Source of the DNA: Ichthyophis bannanicus | Taxonomy: Eukaryota > Chordata > Amphibia > Gymnophiona > Ichthyophiidae | Reading direction: 5' to 3' | DNA: 64,000 bases | NCBI GenBank assembly: GCA_033557465.1 | Contig: CM066033.1 | Coordinates: 235,602,109 to 235,666,108, forward strand | Part shown: positions 22,417 to 32,448 of the stretch, in pieces | How positions within the stretch are numbered: the stretch's first letter is position 1 | Layout: each line of letters starts with the position of its first letter | Position numbers and translations under genes: made by a program | Notes under the pieces: model-generated | Seen by the model: only the letters and a program-made list of their open reading frames with translations | What the model was told of the DNA's origin: nothing | Databases searched by the model: none

Positions 22417-25380
22417 ATGGTTCGGAAGAATGTATCCTTGAAGGATACTACAAAAAGCAGAGAGGTTCCAAAAAAGAGTAAAGTAGCCCAAATGCCCTCG
22501 AGTATGGAGCAGACAGAACTTAAAGATCCCAAATTACCCATGTCTACCAATAGCCAAATTAATATGAATAAAATACAGTCTCTAAAATGCTTGTATGCAA
22601 ATGCTAGAAGTCTACAAAACAAGATGGGAGAGTTAGAATATATAGCACTAAACGAGAGGTTAGATATGATTGGAATATCAGAGACATGGTGGAAGGAGGA
22701 CAACCAGTGGGACACTGTGATACCTGGGTACAAACTATATCGAAATGATAGAGCTGATCAAATTGGTGGAGGGGTTGCGCTCTATGTTAGAGAGGGCATT
22801 GAGTCAGAAAGGATTAAAGTTTTGCAAGAAACAAAATTTGCTGTAGAATCTCTATGGATTGAAATTCCATGTAAAAAGGGGAAGGCGATGGCAGTGGGGG
22901 TGTACTATCGTCCGCCTGGCCAGAATGAACAAATGGATGATGAAATGCTCAAAGAAATCAAGGAAGCTAGCAAAAGTTACAGTGCAGTAATAATAATGGG
23001 TGATTTCAATTACCCCGGCATCGACTGGGTCAGTGTCACAACAGGACATGCTAGGGAGATAAAGTTCCTAGATGAAATAAATGACTGCTTCTTGGAGCAG
23101 CTGGTTCATGAACCGACCAGAGGGGAAGCAATATTAGACCTAGTCCTTAGTGGAACACCAGATGTAGTGCAAGAGATAAGGGTGTTGGGGCCACTTGGCA
23201 ATAGTGATCATAGCATGATCGCCTTTGATTTAATTAGTGGAGGAGGGATAGTAAGGAAATCCACAGTACTACCCTTTAACTTTCGAAAGGGAGACTATGA
23301 TAGAATGAGGAAAACAGTTAAGAAAAAACTAAAAGGAGCAGTTGCAAAGGTTAAAGACGTACATCAAGCTTGGGTGTTGTTGAAAAATACTATCTTGGAA
23401 GCCCAGACCAGCTGTATTCCACGCTTTAAGAAAAGTGGAAGGAAGTCCAAAAAATTGCCAGCACGGTTTAAAGCTGAGGTCAGAGAGGCTGTTGTTGCCA
23501 AAAAAGCATCTTTCAAGAAATGGAAAAAAGAGCCAAATGATGAAACCTGGAAACAGCACAAGCACTGGCAAGTCAAATGCAAGGCATTGATAAGGCAGGC
23601 AAAGAGAGAATTTGAGAAGAAGCTTGCTGCGGAAGCAAAAACGCGAAATAAAGACCTTTTCAAGTACATTCGTAGCAAAAAACCCGTGAGAGAGTCAGTT
23701 GGTCCATTAGATGATAAAGGGGTTAAAGGAGCACTAAGAGGCGACAAGGCGATAGCGGAGAGACTGAATGAATTCTTTGCTTCGGTCTTTACTGAGGAAG
23801 ATGTAGGGATGTTACCCACGACTGAAGTGGTATTTAAAGGTGTGGAAGAATTGAAGGAAATATCGATACATCGGGAAGATGTCCTACAACTATTAGATAA
23901 ACTGAAGAGTAGCAAATCACCTGGGCCGGATGGTATACATCCAAGGGTGTTGAAAGAACTGAAATTTGAGATTGCAGACCTGCTATCAGTAATCTGTGAA
24001 CTATCATTAAAATCATCTCTAATACCTGAGGATTGGAGGATCGCCAATGTAACACCAATTTTTAAAAAGGGTTCGAGGGGTGATCCGGGAAACTACAGAC
24101 CGGTGAGCCTGACATCAGTACCGGGAAAAATGGTAGAAACCATCATAAAGAATAAAATTACTCAGCATATAGATAGTCATGACCTAATGGGAGACAGCCA
24201 ACATGGCTTTAGACAAGGAAGATCTTGTCTTACTAATCTGTTATGTTTTTTTGAAGGAGTGAATGAACAGGTGGACAAAGGTGAGTCGGTTGATATTGTG
24301 TATCTGGACTTTCAGAAAGCCTTTGACAAGGTCCCTCATGAGAGACTTTTGGCAAAACTAAAGAGTCATGGGATAGGAGGCAGTGTACTACTGTGGATCA
24401 GGAACTGGTTAAAAGATAGAAAGCAGAGGGTAGGGCTAAATGGCCAATTTTCCCAATGGAGAAAGGTGAATAGTGGTGTACCCCAGGGATCTGTGCTGGG
24501 TCCGCTGCTTTTTGACATATTCATAAATGACCTGGAAAGTGGAATAACGAGTGAGGTTATCAAATTTGCTGATGACACAAAACTATTTAAAGTTGTTAAA
24601 ACCCAGGAGGATTGTGGAAAATTGCAAGAGGATCTTGATAAATTGGAAGACTGGGCATCAAAATGGCAGATGAAATTTAATGTGGAGAAGTGCAAGGTTA
24701 TGCACCTAGGGAAGAACAACCCAAACTATGGTTACACGATGCAAGGTTCCACATTAGGAACCACCACCCAAGAAAAAGATTTAGGCGTCCTTGTGGATAC
24801 CATGTTAAAACCCTCGGCCCAGTGTGCAGCGGCGGCCAAGAGAGCAAATAGAATGCTAGGTATGATAAGGAAAGGAATGGAAAATAAAACAAAAGATATT
24901 ATAATGCCTCTATATCGTTCCATGGTGAGACCGCACCTTGAATATTGTGTGCAATTCTGGTCGCCATATCTTAAAAAGGATATAGCAATTTTAGAAAAGG
25001 TTCAGAGAAGAGCCACCAAAATGGTAAAGGGGATGGAAGGCTACTCCTATGAAGAAAGGCTAAAAAGGTTGGGGCTCTTTAACCTGGAAAAGAGACGGCT
25101 GAGGGGAGATATGATAGAAGTCTATAAATTAATGAACGGAGTGGAACGGGTAAACGTAGATCGATTGTTTACCTTATCAGAATATAGAAAGACTAGGGGA
25201 CATGCAATGAAGCTACAGGGTAAACTATTTAAGACTAATAAAAGAAAATATTTTTTCACTCAACGTGTAATCAAACTCTGGAATTTGTTACCGGAGGATG
25301 TAGTAAAGGCTGTTAGTGTAGCTGGGTTTAAAAAAGGTTTGGACAAGTTCCTGGAGGAAAGGTCCATAAACCATTATTAA
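22417..25380 (+). CDS. CR1 ORF2: AP endonuclease and reverse transcriptase
   Basis: One uninterrupted 987-residue frame. The N-terminal apurinic-type endonuclease shows LYANARSLQNK, GISETWW, YYRPPGQ, MGDFNYPGIDW (Asp about residue 196), ILDLVLSG and GNSDHSMI (S263-D264-H265). The reverse transcriptase shows KSPGPDGIHP, IFKKGSRGDPGNYRPVSLTS, HGFRQGRSCLTNL, YLDFQKAFDKVPHERL, NSGVPQGSVLGPLLF and the catalytic FADD at residues 717-720. The CR1 C-terminal blocks VRPHLEYCVQFWSPYLKKD and RVIKLWNLLPEDVVKAVSVAGFKKGLDKF follow. Length and order match the family. It nicks target DNA and primes cDNA synthesis there. The intact frame suggests recent activity, though ORF1 of this copy is shifted. Confidence 0.95.
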   Translation: MVRKNVSLKDTTKSREVPKKSKVAQMPSSMEQTELKDPKLPMSTNSQINMNKIQSLKCLYANARSLQNKMGELEYIALNERLDMIGISETWWKEDNQWDTVIPGYKLYRNDRADQIGGGVALYVREGIESERIKVLQETKFAVESLWIEIPCKKGKAMAVGVYYRPPGQNEQMDDEMLKEIKEASKSYSAVIIMGDFNYPGIDWVSVTTGHAREIKFLDEINDCFLEQLVHEPTRGEAILDLVLSGTPDVVQEIRVLGPLGNSDHSMIAFDLISGGGIVRKSTVLPFNFRKGDYDRMRKTVKKKLKGAVAKVKDVHQAWVLLKNTILEAQTSCIPRFKKSGRKSKKLPARFKAEVREAVVAKKASFKKWKKEPNDETWKQHKHWQVKCKALIRQAKREFEKKLAAEAKTRNKDLFKYIRSKKPVRESVGPLDDKGVKGALRGDKAIAERLNEFFASVFTEEDVGMLPTTEVVFKGVEELKEISIHREDVLQLLDKLKSSKSPGPDGIHPRVLKELKFEIADLLSVICELSLKSSLIPEDWRIANVTPIFKKGSRGDPGNYRPVSLTSVPGKMVETIIKNKITQHIDSHDLMGDSQHGFRQGRSCLTNLLCFFEGVNEQVDKGESVDIVYLDFQKAFDKVPHERLLAKLKSHGIGGSVLLWIRNWLKDRKQRVGLNGQFSQWRKVNSGVPQGSVLGPLLFDIFINDLESGITSEVIKFADDTKLFKVVKTQEDCGKLQEDLDKLEDWASKWQMKFNVEKCKVMHLGKNNPNYGYTMQGSTLGTTTQEKDLGVLVDTMLKPSAQCAAAAKRANRMLGMIRKGMENKTKDIIMPLYRSMVRPHLEYCVQFWSPYLKKDIAILEKVQRRATKMVKGMEGYSYEERLKRLGLFNLEKRRLRGDMIEVYKLMNGVERVNVDRLFTLSEYRKTRGHAMKLQGKLFKTNKRKYFFTQRVIKLWNLLPEDVVKAVSVAGFKKGLDKFLEERSINHY

Positions 25381-25852
25381 GAAGGGACCCAGGATATCAA
25401 TGCTTGAACCAATACAAGCATTGTGGAACCTGTGTCCCTTGGGGAAACTGCTAGGTATGTATGACCTAGATTGGCCACTGTTGGAAACAGAATACTGGGC
25501 TTGATGGACCTTGGTCTGACCCAGTATGGCATATCTTATGTTCTTATGTTCTTAACAGTGCCAGGAGTCACCGAATCGAGGCAGGAAGAGGAACCAGTAA
25601 GCCTACCAGAAAACTAACTTTTAGGAACAGTTATTTCAAGGATTTTTCCGGGGAAACAGGTCATCCTTTGGGCTCCACAGAAAAAAAGGAGGCTGAGCAA
25701 GATGGCACCCCTGGGCAGGAAGGGGACCACACATGCGTGGTGGCATCTCCCAAAGGCTTTCTTTGAAAGCTGGGGAGATGCTAACACACTGGCTCCATCG
25801 GCACAGACGTCACCCATATGTGAGGACTGATTTCCTGCTTGTTCCTGGAGAA

Positions 25853-26205
25853 ATGATATGTACAAATGGGAATCAAGGGCTGCTCTATATGTGGCAGAAT
25901 TTTCAATGTACTTGGACAAACTGTTCAAAGGTTGCTGTGGTAGCCAGGAAGGGAGTGGGGACAGTGCTGGATAGAATCTTTACAGTGGACTCTTGTTCTT
26001 GAAAGCCCATGTCTCAACTTGGTTAGTCTATAAAGATGCCACCTTCTCTCTGTCATTTTTACAAAGATAATTTCCCTACAGAAAAAGGAAATAAAAACTG
26101 AACTTAAGAGACACCAGGTGCACATAAAGCTACTGGTAATTGATATGCTCTCTTATGCAACCACTGCACCAATGTAATAATCACACTAAGGGACCTGTTT
26201 AGTAA
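25853..26205. other. Spacer between DIRS B/C and E
   Basis: I see no gene, repeat family or RNA gene in these 353 bases. The sequence is ordinary AT-rich intron-like DNA. It forms the right flank of the B/C insertion (after GGAGAA) and the left flank of E (before AGCACAG). Confidence 0.5.
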
Positions 26206-26493
26206 AGCACAGTTACTTACCTGTAAGCGTAGTTACTCACCTGTAACAGGTGTTCTCCAGGAGCAGCAGGAATCAGTCCTCACTTATGGGTGACGTCGGC
26301 GCCGACGGAGCCCTCGCGGAGCAATTTTCCCCAGCTTTCAAAGAAAGCCTTTGGGAATTGCAGCGCGCATGCGCGGTCCCCTTCCCGCCCAAGGGTGCCA
26401 TCTTAGCCAGTCAGATGACATAGCTAAAAAAGACAGCATAAAAATTTGCAAAAGAACTAAAGCAGGAGATTGCAACTCCACGGGGAGGAGGGA

Positions 26494-26596
26494 GGGTTGT
26501 GAGGACTGATTCCTGCTGCTCCTGGAGAACACCTGTTACAGGTGAGTAACTACGCTTTCTCCAGGACCAAGCAGGAAGTCAGTCCTCACTTATGGG
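26494..26596. repeat. Internal complementary region of DIRS D
   Basis: On the plus strand the inverse of the left end (...CAGGTGAGTAACTACGCT, ending at 26556) is followed without gap by the inverse of the right end (TTCTCCAGGACCAAGCAGG..., from 26557). This equals the inverted junction of a circle formed by joining the two ends. In DIRS elements such a region is known and is thought to template completion of the ends and circularisation. Equivalent junctions are at 6083/6084 (A), about 12940 (B), 32299/32300 (E), 33941/33942 (F), 42556/42557 (H), 53534/53535 (G) and 60229/60230 (I). Confidence 0.88.
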
Positions 26597-26732
26597 ACTC
26601 CCAAGCTCAAGGCTACCGGAGACCCTAAGCACAAAAATGAGCTCCCTCTAGCTCAGCAGCACAGCAGGAAAGAATCTTTGCTGAATTATTACCCACCGGT
26701 AGCCCACATCCGGGATGGAGGGTAGGAGTTGC

Positions 26733-27914
26733 TCAGACCTCAAAGAGATTACGGAGGACTGCCTGTCCGAAAGCACTGTCCCTGCGGGACTCCCTCTCGA
26801 GACAGTAATGGACCGCAAAAGTCTGGCTCGAAGACCAAGTAGCGGCCCGGCAGATGTCTGCCAGCGGAACAGAGCGGAGGTAAGCCACTGACGTAGCCTT
26901 TGCCCGAACGCAATGAGCCGTGACTCGACCTTCCAAGGAGAGTCCGGCTGCCCCATAAGCCCAAGAGATACAGTCCGCAACCCAGATGGACAGGGTACGC
27001 TTGGAGACCGGGAGCCCCAATTTATTGGGGTCAAAAGACACAAAAAGCTGAGCAGCTTTACGGTGCTCCCGCGTACGGTCAAGGTAGAAGTTCAGTGCCC
27101 TTCTACAGTCCAGGGTATGGAGGACCGTTTCAGCTCGGCTGGAGTGTGGTCTGGGAAAGAAGGTTGGAAGTACCACCTCCTGATTGATGTGAAAAGGGGA
27201 GACCACTTTTGGAAGAAAGTTTGGGTGAGTCCGTAGGACTACCCTATTTTTGTAGAACCGAGTGTAAGGGGGATCAGACACGAGGGCCTGCAATTCACTT
27301 ACGCGTCTAGCGGAAGTGAGGGCTATCAAGAATAGAGTTTTCCAAGAAAGAAAACGGAGAGAACAGGTAGCCATAGGTTCAAAAGGCGGACAGGTGATCC
27401 GCTGTAAAACCACATTCAGGTCCCAGTCAGGCGCTGGCGGGCGCAGAGGTGGTTTAAGTAGAAGGAGACCTCGGAGAAATCTCGCTACGAGAGGGTCGTT
27501 GGAGAGAGGTCTGCCGTCCACCGGCACATGATGTGCTGAAAGAGCACTGAGGTGAACTTTGACGGAGTTGGACTTAAGTCCCAGATTAGAGAGGTATAGC
27601 AAGTACTGCAAGATCACCGACACCGAGCAGGAGAAGGGATCCTGAGACTGTTGGGTACACCAAACGGAAAAACGACGCCATTTAAGGGCGTAGCATTTGC
27701 GGGTAGAAGGGCGTCGCGAAGCTAAGACGACCTCCTCCACCTCTGCCGGCAGGAGAAGGGGAGCAAGGACTACCCTCTCAGCAGCCAGGCCATTAGGTTG
27801 AGAGACCTGAGGTTGGGGTGCAGCAGAGACCCCTGATCCTGAGTGAGGAGATCCGGTTGTAACCCCAGAGGGAATGGATCCTCCACCGCTGATTGCAGCA
27901 GGAGCGGAAACCAC
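26733..27914 (-). CDS. DIRS tyrosine recombinase (copy D), intact
   Basis: A 393-residue open frame. Residues 55-130 form the N-terminal core-binding part (RRPSTRKCYALKWRRFSVW, QYLLYLSNLGLKSNSVKVHLSALSA). The catalytic domain holds ALTSARRVSELQAL (R203/R204), VTAHCVRA (H334-x-x-R337), the ICRAATW block (W360) and HYCLE (Tyr370), the full set expected for a tyrosine recombinase. The start at 27914 lies inside the end of the overlapping pol gene; earlier starts are possible because pol continues to 27770. The enzyme would integrate the circular DIRS DNA without making a target duplication, which agrees with the empty sites visible in this window. Confidence 0.9.
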   Translation of the reverse strand: MVSAPAAISGGGSIPSGVTTGSPHSGSGVSAAPQPQVSQPNGLAAERVVLAPLLLPAEVEEVVLASRRPSTRKCYALKWRRFSVWCTQQSQDPFSCSVSVILQYLLYLSNLGLKSNSVKVHLSALSAHHVPVDGRPLSNDPLVARFLRGLLLLKPPLRPPAPDWDLNVVLQRITCPPFEPMATCSLRFLSWKTLFLIALTSARRVSELQALVSDPPYTRFYKNRVVLRTHPNFLPKVVSPFHINQEVVLPTFFPRPHSSRAETVLHTLDCRRALNFYLDRTREHRKAAQLFVSFDPNKLGLPVSKRTLSIWVADCISWAYGAAGLSLEGRVTAHCVRAKATSVAYLRSVPLADICRAATWSSSQTFAVHYCLERESRRDSAFGQAVLRNLFEV

Positions 27915-29576
27915 GGCTGTCTAGGCCAACGAGGGGCCACCAGGATCATGAAGGCTTTGTCTCGGAGAACCTTGAAAAGAGTCCGAGAGACTAGCGGGAT
28001 GGGAGGGAAAGCGTACAAAAGGCTCCCCGACCATGAGAGTAGAAAAGCGTCCGCCGCAACCCGAAGGGGGTGTGGCTGACGAGAGCAGAAGCGAGGAAGT
28101 TGCCGGTTGTGAGGACTGGCAAAGAGATCCACCGTGGGGAGGCCCCACTTTAGAAAGAGCTTCTGAGCTACCAAGGGATCCAGGCGCCACTCGTGCGGCT
28201 GGAGGATCCTGCTGAGTTTGTCCGCCAGGCAATTCTCTTGGCCTGGGAGATAAACTGCCTTGAGGAGAACGCCGTGACTGACGGCCCAAGAGCAGAGCTT
28301 CTGTGCTTCCCGGCAGAGAAGGAAGGAGCCCGTGCCCCCCTGCTTGTTCACGTAGAACATGGCAACTTGATTGTCCATCTGGACAAGGACGGACTGGTGA
28401 GAGGTCAGGTGGGAGAAGGCCTTGAGAGCCAGGCGGATCGCTCTGAGCTCCAGGAAGTTGATCTGCTGAGCAGACTCCCACGTGGTCCAGAGGCCCAGAG
28501 TACGTGCCCCTTGGCAATGTGCTCCCCAGCCCAGGAGGGATGCATCTGTTGTCAGCACCCGGGCCGGCTGAGGTGACTGGAAAGGCATGCCGAGTATCAG
28601 GTTCGGCCGATGAAGCCACCAACGGAGAGACGAGATCAGCGGCTCGGAGACGCGCACTAGGTCTGCTAGGCCGCCTGTGGCTTGTTGCCACTGCTGGCGG
28701 AGACACCATTGAGCAGGCCGCATATTCAGGCGGGCATTGGGGGTCACATGGACGGTGGAAGCCATATGGCCGAGTAGTCTCAGGAAGCGCCTGGCGGAGA
28801 CCAGGGGCTGGCTGCGAAAACGGTCGGCTAGGTCCATGAGCCGTTGAGCTCTGTCGAGCGGTAGGAACGCTCGTGCCTGAGGAGTGTGCAGCCTTGCGCC
28901 GATGAACTCGAGATCCTGTGAGGGGAGCAAAGTGGACTTTGCGAAGTTTATAACAAAGCCCAAGTACTGCAGAAGAGTCACCGTGCGGCATGTGGCGTTG
29001 GTGACCTCCGGAGCGGACGCTGCCCTGATGAGCCAGTCGTCGAGGTACGGAAAGACAGAGGCCGTGAAGCCGGAGATGGGCCGCCACCACCGCGAGACAT
29101 TTTGTGAAGACTCGCGGTGCGGAGGACAGGCCAAAGGGCAGTACTCTGTACTGGTAATGATTTCCGGCCACCACAAACCTGAGGTACTGGCGGTGGTTTG
29201 GGTGGATAAGGATGTGCGTGTAGGCATCCTTTAGATCCAAGGAGCATAGCCAATCTCCCTGCTGGAGGTAGGGCAGAAGGATTCCAAGGGTAAGCATCTT
29301 GAACTTTTCCCGCACGAGGAATTTGTTGAGGTTGCGCAAGTCCAGGATGGGTCTGAGGCCTCCTGTCCTTTTTGGTACCAGAAAATACCTGGAATAAAAG
29401 CCTTGACCTCTCAGGTGGTGGGGCACCGGTTCCACCGCCTGTTCCTGTAGAAGACCTGCTAACTCCTGAAGGAGTAATTCCCTGTGCAGAGGGGGTCGTG
29501 GAGGTTCTCCCGGAAAATAGGAGGGAGGGACCTGGTGGAAGTGGAGAAGATAGCCTTCTCGCACGACTTGAAGCAC
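27770..29576 (-). pseudogene. DIRS pol: RT, RNase H, methyltransferase-like (copy D), one frameshift
   Basis: From 29576 one frame reads LQVVREGYLLHFHQVPP, RYFLVPKRTGGLRPILDLRNLNKFL, WLCSLDLKDAYTHILIHP and RVLPFGLSSAPRVFTKCLAVVAAHLRLHG. The reading moves to another frame between about 29068 and 29057, and continues with SVFPYLDDWLIRAAS (catalytic YLDD), LEFIGARLHTPQARAFLP, the RNase H blocks TTDASLLGWGAH, LELRAIRLAL and QMDNQVAMFYVNKQGG. The methyltransferase-like block follows: VDLFASPHNRQLPRF, YAFPPIPLVSRTL and VAPRWPRQPWFPLL. A single small indel is the only break visible, so this copy was probably active not long ago. Confidence 0.9.
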
Positions 29577-29681
29577 CCAGGCATCCGAGGTGATGCTGGA
29601 CCACCTGTGGGCGAAGTGAACCAGCCGGCCTCCGGTGCTGGGAGGAACCAGCGGGGGGGGGGAGAGGCTATGCTTAAGGAG

Positions 29682-31589
29682 TCAAAAACCCCCACCCTGC
29701 GGAGCAGGGGCTGGTGGTGCAGGCTTGGGGGCTTGCTGCCTACGGGACCCGTTACCCCGTCCCTTGGCCTGCTGGCCCTGTTGGGGAGCTGCAGGGGCCT
29801 GATATTGGGGGTATTGTTTGTAGGCAGCCGCCTTCCTCGGGTAAAAGGACTTCTTTCCCGAGCCCTTCTTTTTCTGGGAAGGGGCGGAGGTCTTCCTAGA
29901 AAGCCTAGTCCTGGTGAGAGTCTCCGTCTCAATTTGTGCAGCCTTTTCAGCCATGGACTTGCCAAAGAGGTTTTCGCCTCGGCAGGGGACATCGACCAAC
30001 TTGTCCTGCACCCAGGGCTCAAGGTCAGACGACTGAAGCCAAGCCTGTCGGCGGGCACCGATGCCGGCTGCGGCCACTCGAGCCGATGCTTCAAAGCCAT
30101 CATAGGCTGCTCGGGACATGAATTTTGAGCATTCCCGAATGCCAGTGGACAAGGCCAGGAACCTCCGCAAGGGTTCCTCGGACAAACCAGCGGAGAATCC
30201 GGCTAGCTCTTTAGCCAGGTCTCGGAGATACATGCCCATGTATAGCTGGTAGGTCTGGACACGACACGCAAGCATAGAGCCCTGGAAACACTTCTTACCA
30301 AGGCCATCCAGGTTACGGGCCTCCCTGCCAGGAGGCACCGAGGAGTGCATCTTCTGGCTCTTAAGACGATGCATGGCCGATTCCACTACCATGGAATGGT
30401 GTGGTAGCTGTGCTTTTTGGAAGCCAGGGCTCTTGCGGACTCGATAGATAGAATCGACCCGCTTGCTCAGGACCGGCGAGGTGGCCGGACTCTCCCACAT
30501 GCGGAAGAGTAGTCATTCCAGCATGGGAGGAACCGGTACAGTAAAGTGTTCCCTGGCGGGAGAGTCATACTGGAGGGCGTCGAGCTCTTCGGCTCGAGGC
30601 TCCTCCTCGGGGTCCGCAGGGAAGGCCAAAGCCTTGGCCATATCCCTGACGAAGTCCGAGAACCGGGCATCCTCCGGGGGGGACTGCTTCCGAGGTTCAG
30701 ACTCAGGTGAGTCCGAGGGGACACACCGAGTCCGAAAAGAATCAGGCGACTCTTCCTCTTCAGACTCCCAGACCGACTCCGACGAGGACTCGGTGGGGTC
30801 GGCCCGGGCAGGGCGCGGCGCCTGCCGCCCCGACGCCGAGGGAGTCGGCGTCGGCGACCTCGGTCCCGAACGGGAGGCCGAGGGTGACCTCGACCGAGGA
30901 TCGACTCGAGTTCGCATCGACTCGAGGATCGGCTCGGTCTCCGGGGTCGACTTAGACGTCGACGTCCCGGCGGTCGGGGCAGCAGCGCCAGCGAAGCCAG
31001 CGAGCAGTGCCCGCTGCTGGTCCATGAAGGCAGACAGTCTGCTCTCCAAGGCCGTCAACCTGAGTCCGAGCTCAGGTGACCCAGCAGCCCCCGACTCGGG
31101 CCCCGACGTCGGCTGTCGCGGAGGCGAGTCCAGAAGGACCACAGGACTTACCCGAGCAGGCAGCTCCGACTCCAGGCGAGGGCGCTTCGTGAGGTGCTCC
31201 TTCTCCAAGGACCCGGGGCGGCTATCGGGGCTATGCGACCTGGCCCTCGCGGAGCCAGGAGCGTCCACCGACGCCGCCCTCGCGGGTTTCACCTTCCGTC
31301 GATGGTCCCCGGAGGGAGAACCCCTGTCGGAGGAACTCCGGCGACGGTCCGAGCTGGAACCCCTGGACGCGGAGGCCTCCGACGAGGTCCGGGTACGGCT
31401 GGGGTCAGCGAAGATTCTATCCCGCTGATGCCGCCGACTTCTCAACGCTTTGGAGGACAGTTTGCCACAAGGCCCACAGATCATTTCTTCATAATCCGGG
31501 CCCAGGCAGCGGAGGCAATGGTCGTGTGTGTCAGTCAGTGACATATTTCGGTCACACTGACCACACCGCTTGAAACCACTGGCAGCCAT
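29682..31589 (-). pseudogene. DIRS gag-like protein (copy D), one nonsense codon
   Basis: One frame of 635 codons plus stop, interrupted only by TGA at 30510-30512. Residues 9-41 hold three C-x2-C pairs (C9/C12, C25/C28, C38/C41) with nearby histidines, a metal-binding module. A serine- and arginine-rich region follows, then ARFSDFVRDMAKALAF near the middle, a MLE-stop-LLFRMWES block, VDSIYRVRKSPGFQKAQLP, QLYMGMYLRDLAKELAGFSAGL, AAYDGFEASARVAAAGIGARRQAWL and a basic C-terminus rich in K, Q and P. Other copies have arginine or histidine codons at the stop position, and CGA to TGA at a CpG explains it. Likely the particle-forming, nucleic-acid-binding protein. Confidence 0.88.
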
Positions 31590-31835
31590 CGGGGGAAAAA
31601 GGGCCCCGGCGAGGTCAAAGGACCGGGCTGCCAGGGAAAAAACCGAAAACGAAAACTGACTAAGTCAGAAAAACCGAAAAAGAAGAAGAGGACTCGTGAC
31701 CGGCGTCGCGAGTCCGGGCGGGAAAAAGACCGGCGTCGAACCGAAGGAAAAAAGAGTAAATTATGAAGAAAAATCAACTTTTTCGCGGGGACACGACGGG
31801 TACGTCTGTAGGGCTCCGCGGAAAAAAGAAGACTG

Positions 31836-31992
31836 GCTAAGATGGCACCCTTGGGCGGGAAGGGGACCGCGCATGCGCGCTGCAATTCCCAAAGGCTTTC
31901 TTTGAAAGCTGGGGAAAATTGCTCCGCGAGGGCTCCGTCGGCGCCGACGTCACCCATAAGTGAGGACTGACTTCCTGCTTGGTCCTGGAGAA
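31836..31992. repeat. Right terminal inverted repeat of DIRS D
   Basis: This block is the inverse of about 26253-26405. It carries GGGCGGGAAGGGGACC, the CGCATGCGCG palindrome, AAAGCTGGGG, TCCGTCGGCGCCGACGTCA (itself largely palindromic) and GTGAGGACTGACTTCCTGC. E sequence resumes at 31993. The equivalent right repeats of other copies end at 423, 11703, 25852, 38784, 39637, 51115 and 58834. Confidence 0.88.
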
Positions 31993-32448
31993 ACAGGTGA
32001 TCTCTGGGAACAGCAGGAATTAGTCCTCACATATGGGTACGTCGGTACCGACGGAGCCTGCGTGGGAATGCTCCCCAGCTTCCCAGAATGAAAGCTTTTG
32101 GGGCATCCCACAGCGCATGCGCGCTGCCTTCCCGCCTTTCCTACCAACTCTCCTCAGTTCAAGTTTAAAGCTGAGACAATAGAGAGAGAGAGGAAAGGAA
32201 AGACGAAGAGAGATACAACTCCTAGGGGAGGTGGGAGGGTTGTGAGGACTAATTCCTGCTGTTCCCAGAGATCACCTGTTACAGGTAAGTAACTGTGCTA
32301 TCTCCAGAAACAAGCAGGAATAAGTCCTCACATATGGGGACTCCCTAGCTAAGATGCCTGGGAGATCCCCAAGGGTATGAGACCCTGACGGTTCCTCGTC
32401 TTCCTATGGATCTCAGGCATCCATTCAGGGAAGGAGGGCAGGAGTTGT

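Larger units (their letters stand above)
20770..25557 (+). mobile_element. Nearly full-length CR1 LINE
   Basis: The element spans a 5' region with tandem repeats (20876-21130), ORF1 (21462 to about 22380), ORF2 (22417-25380) and a short 3' untranslated region ending in ATCTTATGTTCTTATGTTCTTA, an 8-base repeat tail as expected for CR1 and unlike a poly-A tail. It interrupts the 5' leader of DIRS C; DIRS sequence resumes at about 25558 and reaches the right terminus. The exact 5' boundary is uncertain by some tens of bases. The long open ORF2 indicates a young copy. Confidence 0.9.
12657..25852 (-). mobile_element. DIRS chimera B/C with internal duplication and CR1 insertion
   Basis: The left end AGCGTAGTTACTCACC starts at 12657 and the matching right end (GGAGAA) closes at about 25852, with an internal complementary region at about 12886-12967. 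Inside, the minus-strand gene order is doubled: recombinase and pol of B (13145-15900), a short inverted gag piece (16043-16280), then recombinase, pol and gag of C (16283-20653). C has no left terminus of its own. B and C copies of the same domains are clearly diverged, so this is a join of two related elements, not a recent tandem duplication. A nearly full CR1 sits in the gag leader at about 20770-25557. Confidence 0.82.
26226..31992 (-). mobile_element. DIRS copy D, best-preserved full-length element
   Basis: 5,767 bases from AGCGTAGTTACTCACC to TCCTGGAGAA. It is inserted 20 bases inside the left end of E. The right terminal repeat (about 31836-31992) is inverted relative to about 26253-26405; the left end has about 27 extra bases containing CACCTGTAACAGGTG. 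Genes read gag (31589-29682), RT-RNase H-methyltransferase-like (29576-27770) and recombinase (27914-26733), the last two overlapping by 145 bases in different frames as is common in DIRS elements. Only two lesions are seen: one TGA in gag and one frameshift in pol. It has the ...GGAGAA ends shared by B and H. Confidence 0.95.
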
